Of a DNA stretch of 64,000 nt, positions 9,301 through 18,115 are shown piece by piece (positions within the stretch are counted from its first letter, which is position 1; every line of letters starts with the position of its first letter). Source of the stretch: Mycobacterium haemophilum DSM 44634 (lineage in GTDB: Bacteria > Actinomycetota > Actinomycetes > Mycobacteriales > Mycobacteriaceae); contig NZ_CP011883.2 in assembly GCF_000340435.2 (NCBI RefSeq), positions 3,952,687-4,016,686 of the forward strand, in the 5' to 3' direction. The position numbers and the translations under genes were made by a program. The notes below the pieces were generated by a model. It searched no databases. It was not told the origin of the DNA and worked only from the letters and a program-made list of their open reading frames with translations.

Positions 9301-9546
9301 ACGTCCAGCAGCAAACGCAACAGACCGCCAACCGTGCCCAGCCTCAACGACACGCTGCTACGCACCATGACGATCAGCGGGGCGATGTCGACAACGGCTG
9401 CGCTGGCGCAGGCCGACGTCGTGATCAAGCCCAACCCGGTAGGAGTCGGATTGATGGAGTACTTCCAGATCGACCACGCCCGGGAGGCGGGACGGATCGC
9501 GGCCCGGGAAGCGTTGCCACAAATCATGGCGCTAGTACAGCGCTGA
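6307..9546 (+). CDS. MFS transporter - cNMP-binding - patatin fusion protein (Rv3728-like)
   Basis: About 1,079 residues in three parts. Residues about 50-500 form a 14-helix DHA2-type drug/proton antiporter (FLDSTIVNVAFPDIQ, LADLMGRRRLF, WRWVFLVNLPLG). Residues about 545-665 form a cyclic-nucleotide-binding domain (GSYLFHAGDASDALYVV, GRGEVVGERGLL). Residues about 815-1075 form a patatin/NTE-like lipase with GGGSARACAHLGVL, nucleophile GTSMG (about Ser853) and DGG (about Asp966). The order matches Mtb Rv3728 and Rv3239c. Presumably lipid hydrolysis is linked to an exporter and gated by a nucleotide; this is inference. The start is uncertain: TTG at 6307 or a GTG about 30 bp on. It follows the cutinase directly, so counterparts of Rv3725-Rv3727 are absent. 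Confidence 0.9.
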   Translation: MPELIITVQTVRTNAAPPPIQTPVVDPEPGSRRRPRHRTGAPLRRRRQSSPTAVLLVAAFGAFLAFLDSTIVNVAFPDIQRYFHSGISNLSWVLNAYNIVFAAFLVAAGKLADLMGRRRLFISGVVLFTVASGLCAAAGTTGQLIAFRVLQGIGAAVLVPASLGLVVEAFDAKRRAHGVNLWGAVGAIAAGLGPPVGGALVEALNWRWVFLVNLPLGVAAVLAARRVLVESRAAGRRRAPDLRGAALLALALGLLTLGLIKGSDWGWGSVPTIGVLVAAAVALVGFVMSSRYHPAPLLDPALLRMRSFVASSVLTAIACVGFYAYLLTHVLFLNYVWGYSLLRAGLAVAPAAFIAAVVAGGLGRVADRHGYRLIITVGALFWAAGLLWYLKCVGSKPDFLGEWLPGQILQGIGVGATFPLLGSAALAGLAAGGSYATASAVTGTIRQVGAVIGVALLVVLIGTPAHGLTDEALRRGWAMAAICFVAVAVGAVSLGRVRQAPAEVVEAQPAPPVDPPRSGQQAMVSTPTEPARPASHHVEVPGAPSVFSELDSVTLAQLRDRGEQVELTAGSYLFHAGDASDALYVVQNGRLQVLDADGVVAELGRGEVVGERGLLIGAPRWASVRAVRDSSLTRLTKAEFDKIADARVLGALVRVLAQRQHQTPRAAFRTTPETVITVIGADASAPIAMVATELCAALSTRLRVVAPGRVDRDGLERAEQTADRVVLQVAADDPEWRDFCLRVADRVVLVAGNPVPPAQPLPTAAQGADLVLAGPPADQEHRRAWEQLITPRSVHVVRRGGYTDDLRPLAARIAGRSVGLVLGGGSARACAHLGVLEELEAAGITVDRFAGTSMGAVIAGLAACGLDAAGVDAYIYECFVRKSHSDYTLPSKGLIRGKRTMATLRSAFGAQLIEELPKQFRCVSVDLLARRPVVHRRGPLADVLACSLRLPLLYAPMVYNGALHVDGGVLDNVPVTALAGSEGPLIAVSVATGASPSPTSSSKRNRPPTVPSLNDTLLRTMTISGAMSTTAALAQADVVIKPNPVGVGLMEYFQIDHAREAGRIAAREALPQIMALVQR

Positions 9547-9666
9547 ACGACGGGCCCGAGTCGTCGACACAACGCTCTGATCGGTAGCCGCCAAGCCAGC
9601 ACCGCCGGCTGTCACCCGGCTGTCACGCGGTCGTAACGCCCACATAGCGCCTTACCCTAGCCACCG

Positions 9667-12600
9667 TCATGACATCGCCGCTGCCCATGCGATGTGCCCG
9701 TCGAAGCCAAGAGATTTCGCCATGTCGCAGTAGCGATCCCTCGAGTCCGCATAAGCCGCCGCGTCACCCTTCGCCCGCGCCAGCAGAGCCCGCGACCGCA
9801 CCAGCCAGACGTCGCGCAACGCCAGGCTGTTGTGGCTCGGCACCGCCGCTAACCGCTCGATCGCCGCCTCGGCTTCGAGCAAGTCGCTCTGGGCTCCGCG
9901 ATCGAGCAGGGTCTCCACCAAAACACCTGTCGCGGGAATGCCCCAGCCAAGTAGGCGGCCCTCGCGGACCAACCGGTCGGTGGCAGTGCGGATCAGCGGT
10001 ATGGCGTCATCGCGATACCCACGCCGAGCCCTTTCCCGCGCCAAGTACATACCGACCACCACCGGTAACCCGACTGGGCTGTGTCCCTGGTGCACCAGTA
10101 TGTCCTCGACCTCGGTCAGGACCTTCGTCCCGCGGCTACGGTCGGCATCAGTTGGGCGATGCACCAGCGCAATACCTAGCAGCATCCGGGCCAGGGTCCA
10201 CGCGAGATCATCGCTGGATCGCTCGGCGTACTGCAGGGCATCCTCAATCTCACGTAACGCCTGATCGTCGACGGCCAGCACCCCACCCGGTATTCCTGCG
10301 CCGTAGACGTAGCCAGTGGCCGCAACGTAGGACAACGGATCGGCGCTGCGGGCCATGACCAGCCCCTGCCGTAGGTCGTCGTGCCATCCAGGATGACCCA
10401 GGAAGCAACGCGCCTCGGCACGCATCGTCAAGGCGAGCGCTAACGGGGACCCGATGAGCACGTTGCCCTTGGTGGGATCGCCATCGGCCAAGTCGATGAC
10501 CATCGCTGCCCACCGCAGCACGTCAGACCACTCGGCGCACTCACCTTTCGCATAAATCGGTGCGATAGACAGCCCCACGGTCAGGATCGGATCGTCAAGC
10601 GACTCGATGAGGGCCATGGCTTCGGAAGCCAACTGCGACGCTTCGCGCAACCGGGCCTGATACGCATGATCGATCACTAGCCCCGCCATGGCGATGGCCA
10701 ACGAGGCCTTGTCCCCGGTGGCGTTGCACAGCTGACGCAATTCATCAAAACCGGCGCCAGCATTCGTACGTCCTCGCCAAGCGATCCCGCACAACCTGGT
10801 TCGAGGAGCAATGCACATCGCTGCTCGGTGTGGATCTTCAGCAGGTAGTGCGTCGGCGATCTTTGTGGCGTGTTCCCAACTCAGTCGCGCCGCGCGGACG
10901 TCCCGATTTGTGGCCCATGCCGCGGCGCGCATGTGCCAGCCGTACGCGGCGTGCAAATCACCGGCAGCCTCCAAATGCTCGGCAATCAGCACCGCGTGCT
11001 GGTCGGCCGAGTGTGGGGCACGCGCTTCGATCGCAGCGGCCAGCCGCCGGTGCAACCGGGCCCGATCGGATTTCAGTTGTGACTCGTAGGCCACGGTACG
11101 GATCAGCGGATGCCGAAACGCATACTCGACGGGCGAGGTGAACCGCACCTGGTCGACAAGGTCGGCATCGATCAGCTCATCGACGCGGAGATCGATCCCC
11201 AGGCTGGCCAGCAGATCGGAGCCGAAACGAAACCCGATGACCGCCGCGGCGGCAAGCAGCTGTTTGGCCGGCGGGCTGAGACGGTCGATGCGGGCTGCGA
11301 TGGTCGCCTGCAGGGTGGCTGGAACCAGGACTTCGGCCACATCGGTGCGGCAGGTGTACCTGCCACGCTCACCGGCCAGAACACCACGTTCGGCGAGCTC
11401 GCGAGTGATCTCCTGGGCAAAGAAGGGGTTTCCTGCCGCACGCTCGGCGATCAGTTCGCCGATCTGGGTAACGGAGGGATCGGGGCCTAACAACTCAGCA
11501 ACCAGCGTTGAGGTCTCCGCATCGCTCAGGGGCGCCACGGCAACGGTCTGTGCTCCAACGACATGGTGCAGGGCTCCGTGGTACTCGGGGCGATAGGTCA
11601 CCAATGCCATCGACCGGGTTTGCGGGATCACCGCCAAAAAGTCGGCCAGCATGGAGTCGCTCACTTCGTCGATCCAGTGCACATCCTCCACCACAAAGAC
11701 CGCCGGTCGGCTCAAGGCCAGCTGGGCGACGTTGATGAGCGCGGTCAACCGCCGCCGCCGCGCATCCGGGTCGATCTTGGGCAGCTCCACCTCCGGATCG
11801 GCGATGCCCAACAAGTCATCAAGTAGCAAAAGGTCCTGCGGATCGGCGTCGGGAATCTGCGCCCGCACACGGGCCCGCGCACTGTGATCGTCAAGACCAC
11901 TGATCTGCGCCACGGCACGCACCAGCTGAGCCACCACATCGAACGCGACATCGGTGGCGTGCGATTCACAGAAGGCGGAAAACACCTCGACTTCACGGCT
12001 TTTCGCGAGCTGCACAGCTTTGGCGGCAAGTCTGGTCTTGCCGATACCAGCAGGCCCGACCAGCCCCACCACCGATCCCCGCCCACCGATCGATCGGTCG
12101 AGCATCGCCGCCAGCGTGGCTAATTCCCACTCACGACCCACCAACGTCGACTCTGAAAGCCCCGTCGGCTGGCGCGGCTCGGCCACGCGGAGCAGCCGCC
12201 GCGCTGGCACCGCGTCCTCGGCGCCCTTGATGCGCACCGTCTGCGGTTCGCCCAACACTGCGGCCTGCTCCACCAGCCGTGCGGTGGACTCGCTGAGCAT
12301 CACCGCGCCCGGCGGCGCAACCGACTCCATCCGCTGGGCCATCCCAACTTGCACACCAACAGCAGTGTAACCCAAAGCGCCAGAACCGATTTCACCAACG
12401 ATCACCTGACCCGAGTTCAGGCCCACCCGCAGCTGCAGATCAACCCCGTCACGGTCACCAACCTCGGCGGCCAGCCGCCTAGCCTTTTCCTGGACACCAA
12501 GTGCAGCCAAACACGCACGCAGCGCGTGATCCTCCAACGCGGTCGGCGCACCAAAGATCGCCATGATGCCGTCGCCAGTGAACTTGTCCACCGTGCCGCC

Positions 12601-13035
12601 ATACCGCTCCACCACTCCCGCCGCGCGGCCGACCAGCTCGGTCATGATCTCGCGCAGCCGCTCCAAACCGACCGCTGCCGCGATGTCCATCGAACCCACC
12701 ACGTCGGCGAACAAGACCGTCACCTGCTTGTACTCCGCGGGTGTTTCGGCCTCGACAACCGGGGAGCCGCACCCATCGCAGAACTTCGCGGTCGGCCGTA
12801 ATTCTGCGCCGCACGCCACGCAGGCCAACGCCGTCGCCATCCGCCCCTCCGCCACTCCCGGTCCCAGAGTTTTCGGATCCTCCCCGGGCAACGCGCCAAA
12901 CAGCGCACGTTGACGCTGGTCATGGTCGGTGAGCGCAATTACGCGGCCGCGCCCGCGTCCGCCCAGCATCTCAGCGGTGTCGAGCCATGCGTCAATCTCG
13001 CTCATGCCAGCCAGCATGCGGCCACCACAGGGCAC
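9667..13035 (-). CDS. Class III nucleotide cyclase-domain / AAA ATPase large regulator
   Basis: About 1,122 residues. A short N-terminal region is followed by a zinc ribbon (CVAC...CDGC, Cys72/75/86/89), a class III cyclase homology domain (about 103-275), an ATPase domain with GPAGIGKTRLA and VFVVEDVHWID, and a long helical TPR-like C-terminus. Both metal-binding Asp residues (111 and 155) and Lys151 are present. In the segment YTAVGVQVGMAQRME the usual substrate Asp and transition-state Asn are Val and Gly, so cyclase activity is doubtful. No C-terminal LuxR helix-turn-helix is evident. The first codon could be the GTG at 13035 or the ATG at 13005 (MSEIDAWLD). I do not place this gene here in Mtb. 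Confidence 0.85.
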   Translation of the reverse strand: MPCGGRMLAGMSEIDAWLDTAEMLGGRGRGRVIALTDHDQRQRALFGALPGEDPKTLGPGVAEGRMATALACVACGAELRPTAKFCDGCGSPVVEAETPAEYKQVTVLFADVVGSMDIAAAVGLERLREIMTELVGRAAGVVERYGGTVDKFTGDGIMAIFGAPTALEDHALRACLAALGVQEKARRLAAEVGDRDGVDLQLRVGLNSGQVIVGEIGSGALGYTAVGVQVGMAQRMESVAPPGAVMLSESTARLVEQAAVLGEPQTVRIKGAEDAVPARRLLRVAEPRQPTGLSESTLVGREWELATLAAMLDRSIGGRGSVVGLVGPAGIGKTRLAAKAVQLAKSREVEVFSAFCESHATDVAFDVVAQLVRAVAQISGLDDHSARARVRAQIPDADPQDLLLLDDLLGIADPEVELPKIDPDARRRRLTALINVAQLALSRPAVFVVEDVHWIDEVSDSMLADFLAVIPQTRSMALVTYRPEYHGALHHVVGAQTVAVAPLSDAETSTLVAELLGPDPSVTQIGELIAERAAGNPFFAQEITRELAERGVLAGERGRYTCRTDVAEVLVPATLQATIAARIDRLSPPAKQLLAAAAVIGFRFGSDLLASLGIDLRVDELIDADLVDQVRFTSPVEYAFRHPLIRTVAYESQLKSDRARLHRRLAAAIEARAPHSADQHAVLIAEHLEAAGDLHAAYGWHMRAAAWATNRDVRAARLSWEHATKIADALPAEDPHRAAMCIAPRTRLCGIAWRGRTNAGAGFDELRQLCNATGDKASLAIAMAGLVIDHAYQARLREASQLASEAMALIESLDDPILTVGLSIAPIYAKGECAEWSDVLRWAAMVIDLADGDPTKGNVLIGSPLALALTMRAEARCFLGHPGWHDDLRQGLVMARSADPLSYVAATGYVYGAGIPGGVLAVDDQALREIEDALQYAERSSDDLAWTLARMLLGIALVHRPTDADRSRGTKVLTEVEDILVHQGHSPVGLPVVVGMYLARERARRGYRDDAIPLIRTATDRLVREGRLLGWGIPATGVLVETLLDRGAQSDLLEAEAAIERLAAVPSHNSLALRDVWLVRSRALLARAKGDAAAYADSRDRYCDMAKSLGFDGHIAWAAAMS

Positions 13036-13090
13036 AAAGCATCAGCAGAAACACGTAAACAGCCGGCTTCCTACGCAGATTTCTACCACA

Positions 13091-14131
13091 TCAAGTCGGT
13101 TTGGTCCCCGATTTTCGATTAATGTCCCGGCTCGGCTGCACCCGTTTGGGCTCGCCCGGCATTTTTGGGTAGTTCGGCGGATACGGCATGTCCCCCAGTC
13201 CGCGCTCTGCGTCGGCCGCGGCCATCTCCAACAGCGGGACAATCGACTGATCAACATCATCTATGCCGGCCCACGGGTCGTCCCGGCCATGCACCAGATC
13301 AGGCACGGTCGCCATGGTGTAGTCGTCCGGGTCGGCTACGGCCAGTTCGTCCCAGGTCAGCGGGGTCGATACGGTCGCGATCTGGGTGCGCCGCACCGAA
13401 TACGGCGACGCCATGGTGCGGTCTCGGGCGTTCTGGTTGAAGTCCAGAAAAACCCGCATGCCCCGTTTTTCCTTCCACCACTCCGTGGTCACCGCGTCGG
13501 GTGCGCGACGCTCCACCTCGCGGGCTAGCGCGATGCCCGCCCGGCGCACCTCGATGAAGTCCCAGTCGGTGGCGATCCGCAGGAACACGTGGATCCCGCG
13601 GCCCCCGGATGTCTTGGGGTACCCGACCAGACCAAGGTCGTCGAGCACCGGCCGCAGCACATCGACAGCGACCGCGCGCGCCTGCTCGAAGCCGGTGCCG
13701 GGCTGCGGGTCCAAGTCGATGCGCAGTTCGTCGGGATGCTCGGTGTCGGGGCAGCGCACCTGCCACGGGTGCAGCGTGATCGTGCCCATCTGCGCCGCCC
13801 ACACAATGGCGGCGGAATGAGTCACCTTCAGCGCGTCAGCGGTTCGCCCCGACGGGAACGTCACCCGACAGGTCTGAAGATAGTCGGGGTGATGCTGCGG
13901 CACCCGCTTCTGGTAAATCTCCTCCCCGTCGATGCCGTCCGGGAAACGCTGCAGGTGAGTGGGCCGATCGCGCAGCGCGGTCAGCATCGGGCCGCCTGCC
14001 ACGGCAAGGTAGTACTCCACAAGCCGCCGCTTCGTCCCGTTGGGCCCAAGCCTGGGGAAAAGCACCTTGTCGGGGTTGGTCAACCGCACCGAAATGCCGT
14101 CGACGTCAAGTTCTTCCGCTGCAGCAGCCAT
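13091..14131 (-). CDS. LigD-type primase-polymerase domain protein (Prim-PolC, Rv3730c-like)
   Basis: A 346-residue stand-alone archaeo-eukaryotic primase/polymerase domain, the same length I recall for Rv3730c. Visible motifs are LTNPDKVLFP near the N-terminus, the metal-binding DLDP segment (ELRIDLDPQPGTGFEQ) and SGGRGIHVFLRI carrying the family histidine. The Mtb protein fills gaps and works with LigC in DNA repair. In Mtb the gene is next to ligC; here about 4 kb of other genes separate the two. It lies 55 bp downstream of the cyclase-ATPase start region, on the same strand. Confidence 0.9.
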   Translation of the reverse strand: MAAAAEELDVDGISVRLTNPDKVLFPRLGPNGTKRRLVEYYLAVAGGPMLTALRDRPTHLQRFPDGIDGEEIYQKRVPQHHPDYLQTCRVTFPSGRTADALKVTHSAAIVWAAQMGTITLHPWQVRCPDTEHPDELRIDLDPQPGTGFEQARAVAVDVLRPVLDDLGLVGYPKTSGGRGIHVFLRIATDWDFIEVRRAGIALAREVERRAPDAVTTEWWKEKRGMRVFLDFNQNARDRTMASPYSVRRTQIATVSTPLTWDELAVADPDDYTMATVPDLVHGRDDPWAGIDDVDQSIVPLLEMAAADAERGLGDMPYPPNYPKMPGEPKRVQPSRDINRKSGTKPT

Positions 14132-14204
14132 ATCTGAAGTCCAGCATGCCGCATCGCCGCCGCGTACCGGGCCTAACTGTCCGATCGGGGCGCGCGCCGC
14201 CCTT

Positions 14205-14852
14205 CTACACCGCGGCTACCAGTAAGTCGTTGAGTAGCGCGTTGGCGACGTCGCAGACCTGTTGCAGGTAACGGCGAATGCTTGCACATGCGGGGAGTTC
14301 GTTTAACGGCCAAAGCAGCTGGTGCAATCCTCGGGTCAGGCCAACCGATCGCTGACGGCCAGCGACATTGTTGAGCCGCACGAGGTATCCGACACCATCA
14401 CTGTGGACGTTGAGTTCGAGGCTGGGATCGCCGACGAGCACACCAGCACTTAGCGCCTCATAGGCTAAGTCCGATAAGGACGATCCAACACTGTCGTTGC
14501 TCGGGTCAAGAAGTTTGGCTTCCCACTCATCACTGTCATCAGCGACCCAGCCTGCGAACGCGTCGTCATCTATGTAGAACTTCGTGCAGGTGCCGTTAGC
14601 CGTAACCACAAAGGCCGGTCCATCGTCTACGAGAACGCCGCGCTTTGAGCGGACCTTGCCATTACTCGCGGTGGCATTGAATGAGTCCTTCGGCATCCGA
14701 GTAGATGTGTGCACCGAATCGCAATACACCGCAATGCCGGGATTCGTCCTCGATTCGCAAAGACGTGCAATAGTTGCGAACTGGCTTCGCTCGGAATCGA
14801 TTTGGACGGTCGGTATAGCCAACCGGGTCACCGTGCGCGAGTTCCGCGACAC
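14205..14852 (-). CDS. Hypothetical protein
   Basis: A 215-residue frame with no family I recognise. The middle and C-terminal parts look protein-like (TANGTCTKFYIDDDAFAGW, HSDGVGYLVRLNNVAGRQ, LLWPLNELPACASIRRYLQ), with an acidic centre and no membrane segment. The DNA is less GC-rich than its neighbours, which suggests an acquired segment. The first 30 or so residues look poor, so the true start may be internal. Competing frames on the other strand look weaker. No gene is called between 14853 and 15095. Confidence 0.45.
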   Translation of the reverse strand: MSRNSRTVTRLAIPTVQIDSERSQFATIARLCESRTNPGIAVYCDSVHTSTRMPKDSFNATASNGKVRSKRGVLVDDGPAFVVTANGTCTKFYIDDDAFAGWVADDSDEWEAKLLDPSNDSVGSSLSDLAYEALSAGVLVGDPSLELNVHSDGVGYLVRLNNVAGRQRSVGLTRGLHQLLWPLNELPACASIRRYLQQVCDVANALLNDLLVAAV

Positions 14853-15095
14853 AATTGCAGACGCTCGTGCGCACTCAAATCACGACGGGAGCAGATCCGT
14901 TGATCCGAATGCGAACAGTAGCAAGTTGCCTGGATATCGATTGGGAATGGTTCGCACAGCGCTGCTGGGAACTGTCAGGGTACGGGGCGGCAGGCCTTGC
15001 CCAGCCACGTAGCCGACTGCTGTCGCTAATCGGCGTGGATCGTGCGTGTAGCTTCGTCGCCGACCTTGCCGGCCCGGCCCGATAGGCTGGACGCC

Positions 15096-16154
15096 GTGTC
15101 GAGCCCGTCAGGTACCCCCAGCGTGGCCGTACTCGGTCTCGGCGGGACCATCGCTATGACAGCTTCCCCAGAAGCCAACGGCCTCACCCCCGCACTGTCC
15201 GCCAACCAACTCGTCGCGGCGGTGCCAGGACTCGCCGCGATCGGCGTACGAATCGTCGTCGAGGACGTCCGCCAGGTTCCAGGAGCGTGTCTTACCTTCG
15301 GGGATATCGGCGCGTTGGCCGTTGCAATCCGAGACCAATTCTCCACTGTCGATGGCGTGGTGGTCATCCAGGGCACCGACACGGTCGAGGAAACCGCATA
15401 TCTTCTCGGCCTCATTCACCAGACACGACAACCTGTCGTGTTCACGGGCGCGATGCGAAGCCCCAGCCTAGCCGGCCACGACGGACCCGCGAACGTTTTC
15501 GCTGCGATCCAAGTAGCCGCGAGTCCTGCTTTCCAGGGATGCGGCTCGCTGGTGGTCATGGCCGACGAAATCCATGCCGCCGCCCGGGTACGCAAGGGGC
15601 ACACCACCAGCAACGGCGCATTTGAATCGCCGAACAGTGGTCCAATCGGCTTGGTCATCGAAGGCAAGCCCGTACTTGTTAGCGGTCCACCCGCTCGTTT
15701 CGTGGTGCCTGCCACGAATCTCGGTGCTCCTCGGATCGGCATGGTGACCATCACGCTCGCCGACGACGGCACCCTGCTCAATGCCTGCGCGAACTGTGAC
15801 GGACTGGTTGTCGCCGCATTTGGAGCTGGACACGTTCCTGCTCAGCTTGTCCCGATGCTGGCAACACTGGCCAAAACGATGCCGGTCGTGCTTGCCTCCC
15901 GCGTCGGCGCCGGCTCGGTACTGGCTCACACATACGGGTTTGTCGGCTCCGAGCAGGATCTGCGCAGCTGCGGTTTGATTGGGGCCGGATTTCTCGACCC
16001 ACTCAAAGCTCGCGTTCTATTGCATGCACTGCTCGCAGCCGACGCGGACACCGCCACCATCCGGACCGCTTTCGCCGCCGCTGGAGGCGAAGCCGATCCC
16101 GAAACATGGCCTTGGCCAATCGTTTCCGACTGCAAGAAGCCAACACGTGCGTAG
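15096..16154 (+). CDS. L-asparaginase family amidohydrolase
   Basis: About 352 residues of the bacterial asparaginase/glutaminase fold. The N-terminal threonine motif is VAVLGLGGTIAMT, the second active-site motif VVVIQGTDTVEETAYLL, with FTGAMRSPSLAGHDGPANV following; these supply the nucleophilic Thr and the Thr-Asp pair. There is no signal peptide, so it is probably cytosolic and releases ammonia from asparagine or a related amide. GTG at 15096 is preferred because the family begins about 10 residues before GGTIA; the frame is open to 15042. Its 3' end overlaps the frameshifted PPC gene by 8 bp, suggesting a former operon. Confidence 0.85.
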   Translation: MSSPSGTPSVAVLGLGGTIAMTASPEANGLTPALSANQLVAAVPGLAAIGVRIVVEDVRQVPGACLTFGDIGALAVAIRDQFSTVDGVVVIQGTDTVEETAYLLGLIHQTRQPVVFTGAMRSPSLAGHDGPANVFAAIQVAASPAFQGCGSLVVMADEIHAAARVRKGHTTSNGAFESPNSGPIGLVIEGKPVLVSGPPARFVVPATNLGAPRIGMVTITLADDGTLLNACANCDGLVVAAFGAGHVPAQLVPMLATLAKTMPVVLASRVGAGSVLAHTYGFVGSEQDLRSCGLIGAGFLDPLKARVLLHALLAADADTATIRTAFAAAGGEADPETWPWPIVSDCKKPTRA

Positions 16155-16607
16155 CTCGGAACTAACCTTGGGAAGAACTTTCGGCGTGGTATTCGATCAC
16201 GGCGAAGATTTCTATACCGCGCTGATCGCGTTCCGCGAAAGCGTCAATGTCCGCCAGGCCTTCATTCCGTCGTTCGTTGCTGGATTCAGCGAAGTCGATC
16301 TTGTCGGCACCTGCGACAAACTGGAGAACCCGGATGCCCCGGTGTGGAGCAAGGATTTGACGAACGTGAAGCGTTCGGTGGTGGAACCGTCGCCTATGAC
16401 CCTGGCAGCCAACAAGTACAACCACATATCCACGTCGCGATCGGGCTCAAGGAGCACAGCGCCAGTGGACACAGTGGCCATTCGCTCGGCGCGAAGGTCC
16501 AGTTTCTCACGGAAATGCTCGTCCTCGAGGTCGTCGCTCCGATGATGCGGCGGCGACCTGATGCTGAGGTCTACGATGTCCCACTGCTTCGCTTTGACAC
16601 AGTGTGA
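16147..16607 (+). pseudogene. PPC-domain (DUF296) gene with a frameshift
   Basis: From GTG at 16147 the frame encodes RTFGVVFDHGEDFYTALIAF and a segment through DLVGTCDKLENPDAPVWSKD, the N-terminal half of a PPC/DUF296 protein. The conserved C-terminal half (EAFGGGTVAYDPGSQQVQ, PHIHVAIGLKEHSASGH, LYDVPLL-like end) continues in the next frame to a TGA at 16607. One missing base near 16365 (aacgtgaag where a further g would restore frame) explains the break. Only this single lesion is visible, so it is a recent loss or a sequencing error. PPC proteins are DNA-binding or trimeric small-ligand proteins of unclear role in bacteria. Confidence 0.8.
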
Positions 16608-16713
16608 TCGCATGCCAACCAGGCGTGACCGAAAATACGGCGCCGCTGGCGCAATCGGGAAGTGAGATAGAAGGATTCAGACATCGGGCGTGTCATCTGG
16701 GGATCCGCCCAGG

Positions 16714-18009
16714 TTACGGTGTCGCAAATATTTTGCTGTCTATCAGCGTGTTTCCCCGTGTTTCCGGGAGGAGGAACGTGCAGCCGAGGCTGGTGAGTAT
16801 CAGGACGGCCATCATCAACCCAACGGCCCATCCCCCAACACTTGCTGCGAGTGCGCCGGCAATCATCGGCGGCACCGCGCCGCCGATGATTCCACCAGCG
16901 TTAAATGTCAGTCCCGCACCGGTGTATCGGTAGCGGGTGGCGAAGGTTTCCGGGATAAACGAGGCCAGTGGTCCATTCAGCGCACCCACGATCGCATACG
17001 TCACGGCGATAGCAACACCGAACAGGACGGAGTCACCCGTATCCATCAATGGCATCACTACGAACGCCCAAGGCACGCTAACAACAAAGCCGCACAGCAT
17101 GATGCGTCGTCGGCCGAAACGATCCGACCAGACTGCCGCCGGCACCACAAACGCGACCATCGACAACCCGCCTAGCGCACCAACAAGCAGGATCAGGTCT
17201 CGTGAATGGCCAAGTTCGGTGCGCGCGTAGTTCATCAGATAGGTCCCGGCCATAAAGCTCAGCGCGAATAGCCCGACCGCGCACCCGGCCGCGAGGACGA
17301 CCTGTCGAAGCTGGGTCCGGAAAAGCTCGGTGATGGGGGCGCGAAGCACAGTTGTATCCGCGGGCTCATCTAGCTTATGCAACGCGAAAACCGGGGTCTC
17401 GGCGATGTTTAGGCGCACGTAAAGAGCAACAACAACCAGCACAGCACTGAGCAGAAACGGCACCCGCCAACCCCAGCTCATAAACGCGGGGCTGGTCTCT
17501 CCGATAGTGAAGTTGACGGCCAGCATGGCCACGTTGGCAAGCACCAGGCCGACGCCAGCCCCGAGTGGGGTGACCATTCCATAGTGTCCGCGTTTGTCGC
17601 CCGGCGCGTGTTCGGCAACCAGCAGTGCCGACCCAGCCCATTCGCCGCCGAGCGCTATTCCCTGCAGCAGCCGCAGCGTGAGCAAGACCAATGGCGCCGC
17701 CACGCCGATGGTGGTCACGCCAGGGAGCAAACCCACCGCCACGGTGGACAGACCCATGATCAACAACGTTGCGACCAAAGTTGCTTTCCTGCCGAGGCGA
17801 TCACCGAAGTGCCCCAAAATCGCGGCTCCCAACGGCCGCGAGAAGAACGCTGCAGCAAACGTTGCCAGCGATGCGATTGTCGCCATTGTCGGCGCTAAGT
17901 TGGCAAAGAACACGCTGGGGAACACCAGAGCTGCTGCGGTGCCATAGAGGAAGAAGTCGTAAAACTCGATCGCGGAACCAATCAGGCTTGCCAAGGCGAC
18001 GCGCTTCAT
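16714..18009 (-). CDS. MFS transporter, metabolite:H+ symporter family
   Basis: A 431-residue, 12-helix permease. It opens with ASLIGSAIEFYDFFLYGTAA and has GHFGDRLGRKATL between helices 2 and 3 and LRLLQGIALGGEWAGSALL, the signatures of the MHS branch (ProP/KgtP/ShiA-like) that imports organic acids or osmolytes with protons. Mtb Rv1200 is of this type; the substrate here is not known. It converges on the asparaginase-PPC pair and diverges from ligC with about 105 bp between starts. It belongs to the block that separates the Prim-PolC gene from ligC. Confidence 0.88.
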   Translation of the reverse strand: MKRVALASLIGSAIEFYDFFLYGTAAALVFPSVFFANLAPTMATIASLATFAAAFFSRPLGAAILGHFGDRLGRKATLVATLLIMGLSTVAVGLLPGVTTIGVAAPLVLLTLRLLQGIALGGEWAGSALLVAEHAPGDKRGHYGMVTPLGAGVGLVLANVAMLAVNFTIGETSPAFMSWGWRVPFLLSAVLVVVALYVRLNIAETPVFALHKLDEPADTTVLRAPITELFRTQLRQVVLAAGCAVGLFALSFMAGTYLMNYARTELGHSRDLILLVGALGGLSMVAFVVPAAVWSDRFGRRRIMLCGFVVSVPWAFVVMPLMDTGDSVLFGVAIAVTYAIVGALNGPLASFIPETFATRYRYTGAGLTFNAGGIIGGAVPPMIAGALAASVGGWAVGLMMAVLILTSLGCTFLLPETRGNTLIDSKIFATP

Positions 18010-18115
18010 CCGGACATGCTATAGGCGACGCTGACCCGCCCTTATGACGCCGCGCCGGCTCGACCGGAATGGGCCAGCACTGGGGAGGAGGCGAATTAAC
18101 GATCAGAATGAACCA

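Noticed and set aside
14584..15012. 142-codon plus-strand frame opposite the hypothetical gene
   Set aside because: Composition is not protein-like and the minus-strand frame is better.
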